NCBI RefSeq assembly: GCF_018967845.1
Contig: NZ_JAHLZZ010000001.1
Coordinates: forward strand, 4,216,001-4,280,000
Direction: 5' to 3'
Source: Hymenobacter siberiensis
GTDB taxonomy: Bacteria > Bacteroidota > Bacteroidia > Cytophagales > Hymenobacteraceae
DNA length: 64,000 nt
In this document: piece by piece, positions 24,166 through 31,616 of the stretch
How positions within the stretch are numbered: the first letter of the stretch is position 1
Layout of the letters: each line of letters opens with the position of its first letter
Made by a program: the position numbers and the translations under genes
Notes under the pieces: model-generated
What the model saw: the letters and a program-made list of their open reading frames with translations, nothing else
Database searches by the model: none
What the model was told of the DNA's origin: nothing

Positions 24166-25497
24166 ATGCTTGATTCCGTTCGCCGCTTCATTGAAGAAAA
24201 CAATCTATTTTCCATCGAAAACGACCCCATTCTGGTCGCGGTAAGCGGCGGGCTCGATTCGGTGGTGATGCTGGATGTGCTGCACAAGCTGGGCGCGCAG
24301 GTGGCGGTGGCGCACTGCCACTTCGGCCTGCGCGGCGAAGATGCCGACGCCGACGAGCAGTTTGTGCGCAAGCTGGCCAAACAGTACGACCTCCCCTATT
24401 TCGCCGAGTTTTTCCAGACCAAAGCCTACGCCGAGCAGGAAGGCATTTCGACCCAGATGGCGGCCCGCTTCCTGCGCTACCGCTGGTTTGAGCAGGTGCG
24501 GCAGGCGCAGGGTTTGGCCTACATCGCCACGGCCCACCACCAGCGCGATGAGGCCGAAACCATGATTCTCAACCTTACGCACGGCACCGGACTGGCCGGC
24601 CTGCACGGCATTAAGGTGAAAAACGGGCACATCATCCGCCCGCTGCTGGGCCTGGGACGCGATGCCCTGCACGAATACTTAGTAGAGCGCGGCCTGCGCT
24701 GGCGTGAAGACGACAGCAACGCCAGCCCCGTGTACCAGCGCAACCTGCTGCGCCACGAGGTGCTGCCCGTGCTGCGCGAAATCAACCCCAATCTCGACCA
24801 GACCATGCACGGCACCGCCGAGCGCGTGGGCGGGGCCGAGGAAATTGTGCGCCGCTACGTGGAGGAAACCGCCGCCCAGGCCCGCCGCGACGAAGCGGAG
24901 GTAACGTATTTAAATATCAGTACGCTGCAAAAAACAGCCGCCACGGCCCTGGTGCTGCACGAAATCCTGCGGCCGTTCGGTTTTTCGTGGCTGGTGGTGA
25001 AGGACATTGTGGCCGCTTTCCCCGGCGAGAGTGGCCGGAAGTTCGACTCGCCCACGCACCGGCTGGTGAAGGACCGGGAGCATCTGGTTATCACGCCGCG
25101 GCGGCTGTCGCAGTTCGGTACCTTCCAGCTGACGGCGGGCCAGACCGACCTGCTGGCCGACGGCATGCGCCTGAAAGCCGAACTGCACGACGATGCCCGG
25201 CACTTTATCATCCCACGCTCCAAAAGCACGGCCGCGCTCGATGCCGACAAAATTAAATTCCCGCTCACGCTGCGCAAATGGCAGGAAGGCGACTGGTTTA
25301 TGCCCCTCGGCATGAAGGGCAAAAAGCTGCTCAGCGACTTCCTCATCGACCAGAAAGTGCCGCTGAACCTGAAGGATGACGTGCGCGTGCTCACCTCGGC
25401 CGATGGCAAAATCTGCTGGGTAGTGGGCTGGCGCGTCGATGACCGGTTTAAGGTGGAAGAAACCTCGGAGCGCGTGCTCACGGTGCAGCGGATGTAG
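24166..25497 (+). CDS. tilS: tRNA(Ile)-lysidine synthase
   Basis: A 443-residue N-type ATP pyrophosphatase that changes the CAU anticodon of tRNA-Ile to lysidine-AU so that it reads AUA. The PP-loop is SGGLDS (residues 25-30). AHCHFGLRGEDADADEQFV, TAHHQRDEAETMILNLTHGTG in pieces and the RNLLRHEVLP segment (N-terminal domain) follow. A C-terminal TilS domain (KWQEGDWFMPLGMKGKKLLS) completes the protein. The start MLDSVRRF was chosen over an ATG 27 bases upstream because it fits the family. It is divergent from the OstA-like gene. Confidence 0.95.
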   Translation: MLDSVRRFIEENNLFSIENDPILVAVSGGLDSVVMLDVLHKLGAQVAVAHCHFGLRGEDADADEQFVRKLAKQYDLPYFAEFFQTKAYAEQEGISTQMAARFLRYRWFEQVRQAQGLAYIATAHHQRDEAETMILNLTHGTGLAGLHGIKVKNGHIIRPLLGLGRDALHEYLVERGLRWREDDSNASPVYQRNLLRHEVLPVLREINPNLDQTMHGTAERVGGAEEIVRRYVEETAAQARRDEAEVTYLNISTLQKTAATALVLHEILRPFGFSWLVVKDIVAAFPGESGRKFDSPTHRLVKDREHLVITPRRLSQFGTFQLTAGQTDLLADGMRLKAELHDDARHFIIPRSKSTAALDADKIKFPLTLRKWQEGDWFMPLGMKGKKLLSDFLIDQKVPLNLKDDVRVLTSADGKICWVVGWRVDDRFKVEETSERVLTVQRM

Positions 25498-25533
25498 TGT
25501 TTTTTGGGCAATCGATTTAACTCCCGAACTCCG

Positions 25534-25565
25534 GCTTGGGTAAAAACTTGCTTTTTTCACCCAAG
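25534..25565. terminator. Hairpin between tilS and mdh
   Basis: A stem GCTTGGGT/ACCCAAGC around a 16-base loop. The spacer is A-rich, then T-rich. It probably ends tilS transcription. Confidence 0.5.
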
Positions 25566-25623
25566 CTTGAGCGGCCCGTCCGTACTTTTACCCGCGAAAC
25601 TCCAACCCCCCAATTCTTTTCCT

Positions 25624-26568
25624 ATGAAAGTTACCGTAGTCGGAGCCGGCAATGTCGGCGCAACTTGCGCTGATGTGCTCGCCACCCGTGAAATTGCTAA
25701 CGAAATTGTCCTGGTTGATATCAAGGAAGGTGTTGCCGAAGGCAAAGCCCTCGATATCTGGCAGAAAGCTCCGATTATCGGCTACGACTCGCGCACCGTG
25801 GGCGTAACCAGCGACTACGCCCGCACCGCTGGTTCGGACGTGGTGGTGATTACCTCCGGCCTGCCCCGCAAGCCCGGCATGACCCGCGACGACCTGATTG
25901 GCATCAACGCCGGCATCGTGAAATCGGTGACCGAGCAGGTGGTGGCCCACTCCCCCAACGCCATTATCATCATCGTGAGCAACCCGCTCGACGTGATGAC
26001 CTACCAGGCCCACCTCACCGCCAAGCTGCCCCGCGAAAAGGTGTTCGGCATGGCCGGCATCCTCGACACGGCCCGTTACCGCGCCTTCCTGGCCGAGGCC
26101 TTGAACGTGAGCCCGAAAGACATTCAGGCCGTGCTCATGGGTGGCCACGGCGACACCATGGTGCCCCTACCCCGCTACACCACCGTGGGTGGCATTCCCG
26201 TTACCGAGCTGATTTCTAAGGAGAAGCTTGATGCCATTGTGGAGCGCACCAAGAACGGCGGCGGCGAGCTGGTGAAGCTCATGGGTACGTCGGCCTGGTA
26301 CGCGCCCGGCGCGGCTGCCGCCCAGATGGTGGAGGCCATTGTGCGCGACCAGCGCCGCGTGTTCCCCGTGTGCCTGGAGCTGCAAGGCGAATACGGCATC
26401 AACGGTGTGTACCTCGGTGCCCCGGTTATCCTCGGCAAAAACGGCGTGGAGCGCGTGATTGAGCTGCAGCTCAACGACGAAGAGAAAGCCATGCTTGAAA
26501 CCTCGCGCGGCCACGTGAAAGAGGTGATGGATGCGCTCGACAAAATGAGCAGCGCCCAGCCTGCGTAA
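25624..26568 (+). CDS. mdh: Malate dehydrogenase
   Basis: A 314-residue NAD-dependent enzyme of the lactate-dehydrogenase-like type, interconverting malate and oxaloacetate. The cofactor loop is GAGNVGA (residues 7-13) with Asp in LVDIKEG for NAD. Substrate Arg lie in GLPRKPGMTRDDL and DTARYRAFLAE, and the catalytic His in MGGHGDTMVPL. The order is standard. The start MKVTVVGAG was chosen because earlier in-frame ATGs precede the cofactor motif by an unlikely 40 residues. A strong terminator follows, so mdh is probably monocistronic. Confidence 0.97.
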   Translation: MKVTVVGAGNVGATCADVLATREIANEIVLVDIKEGVAEGKALDIWQKAPIIGYDSRTVGVTSDYARTAGSDVVVITSGLPRKPGMTRDDLIGINAGIVKSVTEQVVAHSPNAIIIIVSNPLDVMTYQAHLTAKLPREKVFGMAGILDTARYRAFLAEALNVSPKDIQAVLMGGHGDTMVPLPRYTTVGGIPVTELISKEKLDAIVERTKNGGGELVKLMGTSAWYAPGAAAAQMVEAIVRDQRRVFPVCLELQGEYGINGVYLGAPVILGKNGVERVIELQLNDEEKAMLETSRGHVKEVMDALDKMSSAQPA

Positions 26569-26586
26569 TACCTGCCAACTACTTAC

Positions 26587-26620
26587 AAAAGGGCCAGTGC
26601 TTCGCAGCACTGGCCCTTTT
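26587..26620 (+). terminator. Strong intrinsic terminator of mdh
   Basis: A perfect 14-bp stem AAAAGGGCCAGTGC / GCACTGGCCCTTTT with a six-base loop, 18 bases after the mdh stop. Followed by GCTTT. Confidence 0.9.
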
Positions 26621-26691
26621 GCTTTACCAGAGAACTGCTGAAATAATATGGCTACCTTTCGATATAATCACCTACTACTCCCTGTTTACCC

Positions 26692-27096
26692 ATGAAGAAA
26701 TCCCTGGTCAACGCGTTCGACAAAATATTCTTAACCATCGAATTTGATGCAGCCAACCAGTGGATTTACAACAACTGGGTGGGGGTGCTGCACACCGAGA
26801 AAGTTATCCAGGGCTGCCAGGCGACCATTGATTTCCTGCGGGAAAACCCGTGCGCCCATATGCTGAACGACAACCGCAAAATCATCGGCTCCTGGAGCTC
26901 GGCCAACGAATGGATTGCCGAAAACTGGATGCCGCAGGCGCTGGCCCTGGGCCTGAAACGCTTTGCGCACATCGTATCGCCGGGCATTTTTGGGCAGGCA
27001 TCGGCCGCCGAACTGGTGACGCGCGTGGGCCAGAACTTCGAGATTCGGCTGTTTCAGGACCTAGAACTGGCTAAGGCCTGGCTGCGCAGCGCGTAA
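26692..27096 (+). CDS. STAS/SpoIIAA-like small protein
   Basis: A 134-residue cytosolic protein: FDKIFLTIEFDAANQWIYNN, then TEKVIQGCQATIDFLRENPC, LNDNRKIIGSWSSANEW, and HIVSPGIFGQASAAEL. It resembles the SpoIIAA/STAS-like domain used for regulatory protein contacts; no catalytic residue is evident. Such proteins are common single genes in Hymenobacter. It is isolated between the mdh terminator and a family A palindrome, so it is probably its own transcription unit. Confidence 0.65.
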   Translation: MKKSLVNAFDKIFLTIEFDAANQWIYNNWVGVLHTEKVIQGCQATIDFLRENPCAHMLNDNRKIIGSWSSANEWIAENWMPQALALGLKRFAHIVSPGIFGQASAAELVTRVGQNFEIRLFQDLELAKAWLRSA

Positions 27097-27099
27097 GGT

Positions 27100-27190
27100 C
27101 GTCATGCAGAGCGCAGCGAAGCATCTTGCCCGCCACCAGTAATCCGATTTACTATTGCGGTAAAGATGCTTCGCTGCGCTCTGCATGACG
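27100..27190. repeat. Long palindrome, family A (GTCATGCAGAGCGCAGCGAA)
   Basis: Left arm CGTCATGCAGAGCGCAGCGA then AGCATCTT, right arm AAGATGCTTCGCTGCGCTCT then GCATGACG, with 35 bases between. It separates the STAS-like gene from the convergent rhomboid gene and starts four bases after the STAS-like stop. Confidence 0.93.
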
Positions 27191-27235
27191 CCTACTCAAA
27201 CCCGTTAGAGTGACCAAGCCTTAACCAGCGCCGGC

Positions 27236-28171
27236 CTACTGCTGGCTGGCCCGGAAAAGCTTCTGCTTTTCGTCCTTGGAAAGGCTCTCGTAGCCGGAAC
27301 GCGAAATCTTATCCAGAATCGTGTCGATTTCGTCCTGCAGGGGCTGGCCGGGGGCGGCGGGCTTCTTGCTGCTGCTCATAGAAGCGGCCGCTACCGGCTC
27401 GGGGCGGCGAGTGGTGCTGCTCACACGCATGGTGGGGCGCGGACTGGCGAGGCGGCTGAACCAGTTGCCGACGGCCTGCACCGGCCGGCCCAAATCGCGC
27501 CCGGCCTGCAACTGCTTGATGAACACGAAGCCCAGCAAGGCCCCGCCGAGGTGGGCCATCATGCCGCCCGGGTTGCCGCCGCTGAGGCCCGCGAGCGAGA
27601 GTAGAATCACTACAGCCGCAATCCATTTGATTTTGACCGGGCCGATGAGAATGACCATGAACGTGTAGTCGGGCAGCAGCGTGGCCGCGGCCACGATGAT
27701 GGCCGAAACCGCCGCCGACGCCCCATTCATGGGGCTGCCCAGGCCGGACTGGAAGGCCGGAATCAGGTTGAAGCTGAGCAGGAAGAACGCCGCACCGGCC
27801 AGCGCCCCCAGCACGTAGAGGCTCACGAGCCGACGGTTGCCGAGGTACTCCTGGATGAGCTGCCCGAACCAGTACAGGTTCAGCATATTGAACAGGATAT
27901 GGAGCAGGCCGTCGAAGAAACTCTTCTGGTAGGTGGTGTGCGTGAAGGCGTAGGTGAGCAGCGTCCAGGGGTGGCGAATGAACTCCGGCAGCGCCGACGA
28001 CAGTTCAAACTGGCGCAGCAGCAGCGGGAAATAGCCGCTAGTGCTGCTGATGGTCATCACGGCCTGCACCACAATCAGGCCCGCAAATACCAGCACATTG
28101 AGCTGGATGAGCTGGATGAGGGCATTGTCGCGGCGGCTGAAGGCGGTGCGAATATCTTGAACGATGCTCAT
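27236..28171 (-). CDS. Rhomboid-family intramembrane serine protease (with cytosolic tail)
   Basis: A 311-residue polytopic protein. The catalytic Ser lies in the GxSx motif NGASAAVSA at the start of TM4, and the catalytic His in MMAHLGGALLGFVF. Other TM segments include LIQLNVLVFAGLIVVQAVMT and LVSLYVLGALAGAAFFLLSF. A conserved H..FNM pair (LLHILFNMLNLYWFGQ) supports a rhomboid fold. After the last TM a cytosolic tail of about 85 residues (Arg, Ala, Ser, Pro-rich) ends in LDKISRSGYESLSKDEKQKLF, a conserved motif of this Bacteroidota group. It lies downstream of a second rhomboid in the same direction. Confidence 0.9.
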   Translation of the reverse strand: MSIVQDIRTAFSRRDNALIQLIQLNVLVFAGLIVVQAVMTISSTSGYFPLLLRQFELSSALPEFIRHPWTLLTYAFTHTTYQKSFFDGLLHILFNMLNLYWFGQLIQEYLGNRRLVSLYVLGALAGAAFFLLSFNLIPAFQSGLGSPMNGASAAVSAIIVAAATLLPDYTFMVILIGPVKIKWIAAVVILLSLAGLSGGNPGGMMAHLGGALLGFVFIKQLQAGRDLGRPVQAVGNWFSRLASPRPTMRVSSTTRRPEPVAAASMSSSKKPAAPGQPLQDEIDTILDKISRSGYESLSKDEKQKLFRASQQ

Positions 28172-28252
28172 GGCATGTATCGGGAGTAAACAGATTCAAT
28201 GAATGTAACGGAATAGCCGCCAACGCGGCCCGCTTATTTCAACAACCAACTA

Positions 28253-29047
28253 TTAGTAAAACCGTTCCCGGCCGCCCTCCCAGAACTTGAGGACAATGAA
28301 ACCAATCAGCAACCCGCCGAGGTGGGCAAAGTGGGCAACATTATCGCCTGGGGTGCGGTGCACACCGTTGTACAGCTCGTACGCGGCATATAGAAACACA
28401 AAATACTTCGCTTTGATGGGAAACGGAAAGAAAAGCAGCATTAATTCTGTATTCGGAAACAGGTAGGCGAAGGCGAACAGGATGCCGAACAGTGCGCCCG
28501 AAGCACCTACCATGCCGCCGTTGGGAGAATCGCGGGTTTCGACAACGGCCCCATCCACGGCTTTGGTGGCGGCATTGATGTATTCCTGGTTTTGCGGGTT
28601 GCGCTCCAGCGCACCAGCCAGGCTTTCGTAGCCGGTGGCATCGGGAAAGTACGAGCGGAAAAAATTGGCAAAATCTCCGCCGGTGGGCGACTGATGAAAC
28701 TCCTGCCGCGCCACTTCCATCTTGTGCATTTCGTAGCCGCGCACACCTTCGTAGAGCACGCCGGCCCCCACGCCGCAAATCAGCCAGAAGGTAAGAAAGC
28801 GTGACGCGCCCCAACGCTGCTCCAGCAGCGGCCCGAAGGAAATAAGACCGAACATATTGGCAATCAAATGCCCCCAGCCGGCATGCAGGAACATATAGGT
28901 AAAGAACTGCCAGGGAAAGAAAAACGGCGAACCGACGGGATACAAGCTGCCGACCTGGGTGATGAGCGGCAGCAGACTTTGCTGGGCAACAAGAAACAGA
29001 ACGTTCGCAATCAACAAATTGCGAACCGTGGGGGTGAGATTGAACAT
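28253..29047 (-). CDS. Rhomboid-family intramembrane serine protease (second copy)
   Basis: A 264-residue membrane protein starting MFNLTPTVRNLLIANVLFLV. The catalytic Ser is in GASGALFGILF, and the His in NVAHFAHLGGLLIGF. It lacks the C-terminal cytosolic tail of its neighbour. Between TM3 and TM4 there is an insertion of about 60 residues (HKMEVARQEFHQSPTGGDFA, then FFRSYFPDATGYESLAG) not present in the neighbouring copy. It probably cuts membrane proteins; the substrate is unknown. It belongs to the conserved mutL-rhomboid-rhomboid series of this phylum. Confidence 0.9.
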   Translation of the reverse strand: MFNLTPTVRNLLIANVLFLVAQQSLLPLITQVGSLYPVGSPFFFPWQFFTYMFLHAGWGHLIANMFGLISFGPLLEQRWGASRFLTFWLICGVGAGVLYEGVRGYEMHKMEVARQEFHQSPTGGDFANFFRSYFPDATGYESLAGALERNPQNQEYINAATKAVDGAVVETRDSPNGGMVGASGALFGILFAFAYLFPNTELMLLFFPFPIKAKYFVFLYAAYELYNGVHRTPGDNVAHFAHLGGLLIGFIVLKFWEGGRERFY

Positions 29048-29124
29048 GAATGGGGTATAGCTCCAACGTTCCGCTGGAGTGATGTTTAACAGAAATTAGC
29101 CGCACAAAGCTAGCCGGGGTACCT

Positions 29125-29202
29125 GTAGCGCGGACTTTTAGTCCGCGCGTGACGGGAAGATGGTTGGGATTCACTCACTCGCGGACTAAAAGTCCGCGCT
29201 AC
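29125..29202. repeat. Long palindrome, family B (GCGGACTAAAAGTCCGCG)
   Basis: Arms GTAGCGCGGACTTTTAGTCC then GCG, and the complement, with 31 bases between. It ends one base before the TAA stop (29204-29206 on the minus strand) of mutL, so mutL transcripts run straight into it. The other copy is at 9626-9695. Confidence 0.93.
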
Positions 29203-29203
29203 T

Positions 29204-31297
29204 TTACTTACGGAAGAAATCGGCCAGCTGCTGGCCGTCAAGGAGTACGAGGGTTTTACGGCCGTCGGGGGTATAGCCGGGGGTTTGGCAGGCGAAGAGG
29301 CGGTCGGCCAGGGCGTTGAGTTCGGATTCGGGCAGGCGGGTGGCGGCGGTGCCAGCGGCTATGCGGCGGGCCAGGGCGCGGGCCAGGCTCTCGCGCTGGT
29401 CGAGCTTGAGCGGGCCGGCCGTGGTGCGAAACTGCTCGATAAGACTTTCCAGCAGCTCTTTTTCGTCCTGCGCCGGCATGCCGGCCGGGATGGCTTCCAC
29501 GGCAATGGTGCTCGGCCCAAACTCATTAAAAATGAAGCCCAGCGCGTGCAACGGCTCCGTGAGCTCGCGCAGCACGGCGAAGTCGGCCGGCGAAAACGTG
29601 ACCGTGCGCGGAAATAAGAGCGTTTGCGAAGTGCCCACGGCCCGGCCCAGCTCCTGCTGGTACTGCTCATACAGAATGCGCTCGCGGGCGGCTTCCTGGT
29701 CAATCAGCAGCACGCCCGACTTCACGGGCACCAGCACGAAGCGCTGCTGCACCTGCACGGCGCGGCTGCCCGCGCCGCTGCCCTCGCGGGCCGGAACCAC
29801 CCGGCCCGGGGCACCATCGGGCACGTTCAGGCCCAGCGATAGCTCGGCCGAGCCGGGAGCCCCCCGCCCAGGCAGGTTATTGATAATGGACTCGACGGGC
29901 ACGGCCGGCGCGGGCCCCTCAAAGCTACGGGCGGTCACGGCGTCGATGCTGGCGTTGTCGCGCACGGGCTGGCCCAGCTCGCGGTAAAAGGCTTCGAGGT
30001 CGCGGCGGGCCTGCTCGGTGGGGCGCGGCGGCAACTCACGCTCGAAGCCGTCGCGGCGGGTGTCGGAGTTGAAATTGGCGAAGCCGGAGCTGCCCCCGGC
30101 AGTGCGCGGAGCCGCCCCCGAGGCGGCAGCGGCCAGGGCATCGGGGCGGTAGCTGTCGCCATTGGCGGCGGCGGCGCGGGCGGCGGGCGTGGCGGCAGGT
30201 AGGTGGTCGTCGGCTTCGGTAGGTATGCCGCCGGTACCCTTGCCGGCACGCAGCGGGCGGATGGGCGCAAAGTTCACGTCGCCCTCAAAGTCCAGCGAGG
30301 GCGCAATATTGTGCAGGCCCAGGCTTTGCTTCACGGCGGCGCGCACCACGGCGTACACGGTTTTCTCGTCCTCGAACTTAATTTCCGTCTTGGTTGGGTG
30401 CACGTTGATATCGATGGCCTTGGGGTCGAGCTCCAGAAACAGCACGTAGAACGGGTGCGTGTCGCGGGCCAGCAGGCCTTCGTAAGCCGCCAGCACGGCA
30501 TGGTTGAGGTAGGCCGAGCGAATGAAGCGGTTATTGACGAAGAAAAACTGGTCGCCCCGGCTTTTCTTGCTTGACTCGGGCTTGCCCACAAAGCCGCGCA
30601 CCGAAATGGAGTGCGTCACCTCCTCGCAAGCTGCCAGCTGCTCCTTGTAGCCATTGCCCAGCAGCGCCACAATGCGCTGGCTCAGCTTACCGGCCGGCAG
30701 ACCAAACACCTCCAGCTCATTCTGATAGAGCGAGAACGCAATTTGCGGATTGGCCAGGGCTACATGCTGAAACTCATCGAGAATGTGTCGCATTTCCACG
30801 GCGTTGCTCTTGAGGAAATTGCGCCGGGCGGGCACGTTGAAAAACAGGTTTTTGACGGCGATGCTGGTACCGTCCGGGCAGGCGGTGGGCTGCTGGCTGG
30901 TGATTTGCGAGCCCTCCACGAGCAGCAGGCTGCCGGTGTCCTGGTCGCGCTGCTTGGTGCGGATTTCGACCTGGGCCACGGCCGCGATGCTGGCCAGGGC
31001 CTCGCCCCGGAAGCCCAGGGTGCGAATGCGGAACAGGTCTTCGGTCGAGCGGATTTTGCTGGTGGCGTGGCGCTCCAGGCTCATGCGAGCATCGGTGGGG
31101 CTCATGCCCGCGCCATTGTCCACCACCTGCACCAGCTGCTTACCAGCCTCTTTCACAATAAGCTGCACCTGAGTGGCCCCCGCATCGACAGCATTTTCCA
31201 GCAGCTCCTTCACCACCGAGGCGGGGCGCTGCACCACCTCGCCGGCCGCAATCTGATTGGCAAGGTATTCGGGAAGCAGGTGAATGATATCAGGCAT
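29204..31297 (-). CDS. mutL: DNA mismatch repair protein MutL
   Basis: A 697-residue GHKL ATPase that links MutS recognition to strand removal. N-terminal motifs: ENAVDAGAT, VDNGAGM, and SKIRSTEDLFRIRTLGFRGEA in pieces. The central linker (about residues 350-480) is Ala/Gly/Pro/Arg-rich. In the C-terminal dimerisation domain the endonuclease site usually reads DQHAxxE; here it is IDQEAARERILYE, with Glu for His, and the downstream Cys motif is replaced by CQTPGYTPDGRKTL. The endonuclease may therefore be absent. Two rhomboid genes follow, a family B palindrome between. Confidence 0.96.
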   Translation of the reverse strand: MPDIIHLLPEYLANQIAAGEVVQRPASVVKELLENAVDAGATQVQLIVKEAGKQLVQVVDNGAGMSPTDARMSLERHATSKIRSTEDLFRIRTLGFRGEALASIAAVAQVEIRTKQRDQDTGSLLLVEGSQITSQQPTACPDGTSIAVKNLFFNVPARRNFLKSNAVEMRHILDEFQHVALANPQIAFSLYQNELEVFGLPAGKLSQRIVALLGNGYKEQLAACEEVTHSISVRGFVGKPESSKKSRGDQFFFVNNRFIRSAYLNHAVLAAYEGLLARDTHPFYVLFLELDPKAIDINVHPTKTEIKFEDEKTVYAVVRAAVKQSLGLHNIAPSLDFEGDVNFAPIRPLRAGKGTGGIPTEADDHLPAATPAARAAAANGDSYRPDALAAAASGAAPRTAGGSSGFANFNSDTRRDGFERELPPRPTEQARRDLEAFYRELGQPVRDNASIDAVTARSFEGPAPAVPVESIINNLPGRGAPGSAELSLGLNVPDGAPGRVVPAREGSGAGSRAVQVQQRFVLVPVKSGVLLIDQEAARERILYEQYQQELGRAVGTSQTLLFPRTVTFSPADFAVLRELTEPLHALGFIFNEFGPSTIAVEAIPAGMPAQDEKELLESLIEQFRTTAGPLKLDQRESLARALARRIAAGTAATRLPESELNALADRLFACQTPGYTPDGRKTLVLLDGQQLADFFRK

Positions 31298-31616
31298 TTT
31301 CTGGAAGCGGAAAGCGAGAATTGAGGAGCGAACAACGAACAGCTAACCAGCACGCCAACAAGCCGAAACGTATTGAACAATAACCAAAAAAGCACCGCGT
31401 TGTAAACCCGCGACGGGGTTTGTTGCGTACCTTCGCGGCCGAATAGCGGAGTTCCAAAGCGAAATTTTACGGCTCGCACCGTTGCGTTTCGTGCCGAAGC
31501 CGCCCAGGATTGGAACCTCCAAACCCGGCCGGCGGGTTCCGTTGCTACTCACGACAAAAGTACGGCCCCCGCGGCCCGTTTGCCCCTTGAACCAACCCAC
31601 CAACCCTACGGGGCTG
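31298..31616. promoter_or_regulatory. Divergent intergenic region between mutL and the GH3 gene
   Basis: About 320 bases with no convincing gene. It must hold promoters for both mutL and the GH3 fusion gene, which diverge. GCGTACCTTCGCGGCCGAAT at 31424 on resembles the extended GTACxTT element seen before several genes here, but it does not match TAnnTTTG exactly. Confidence 0.35.
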
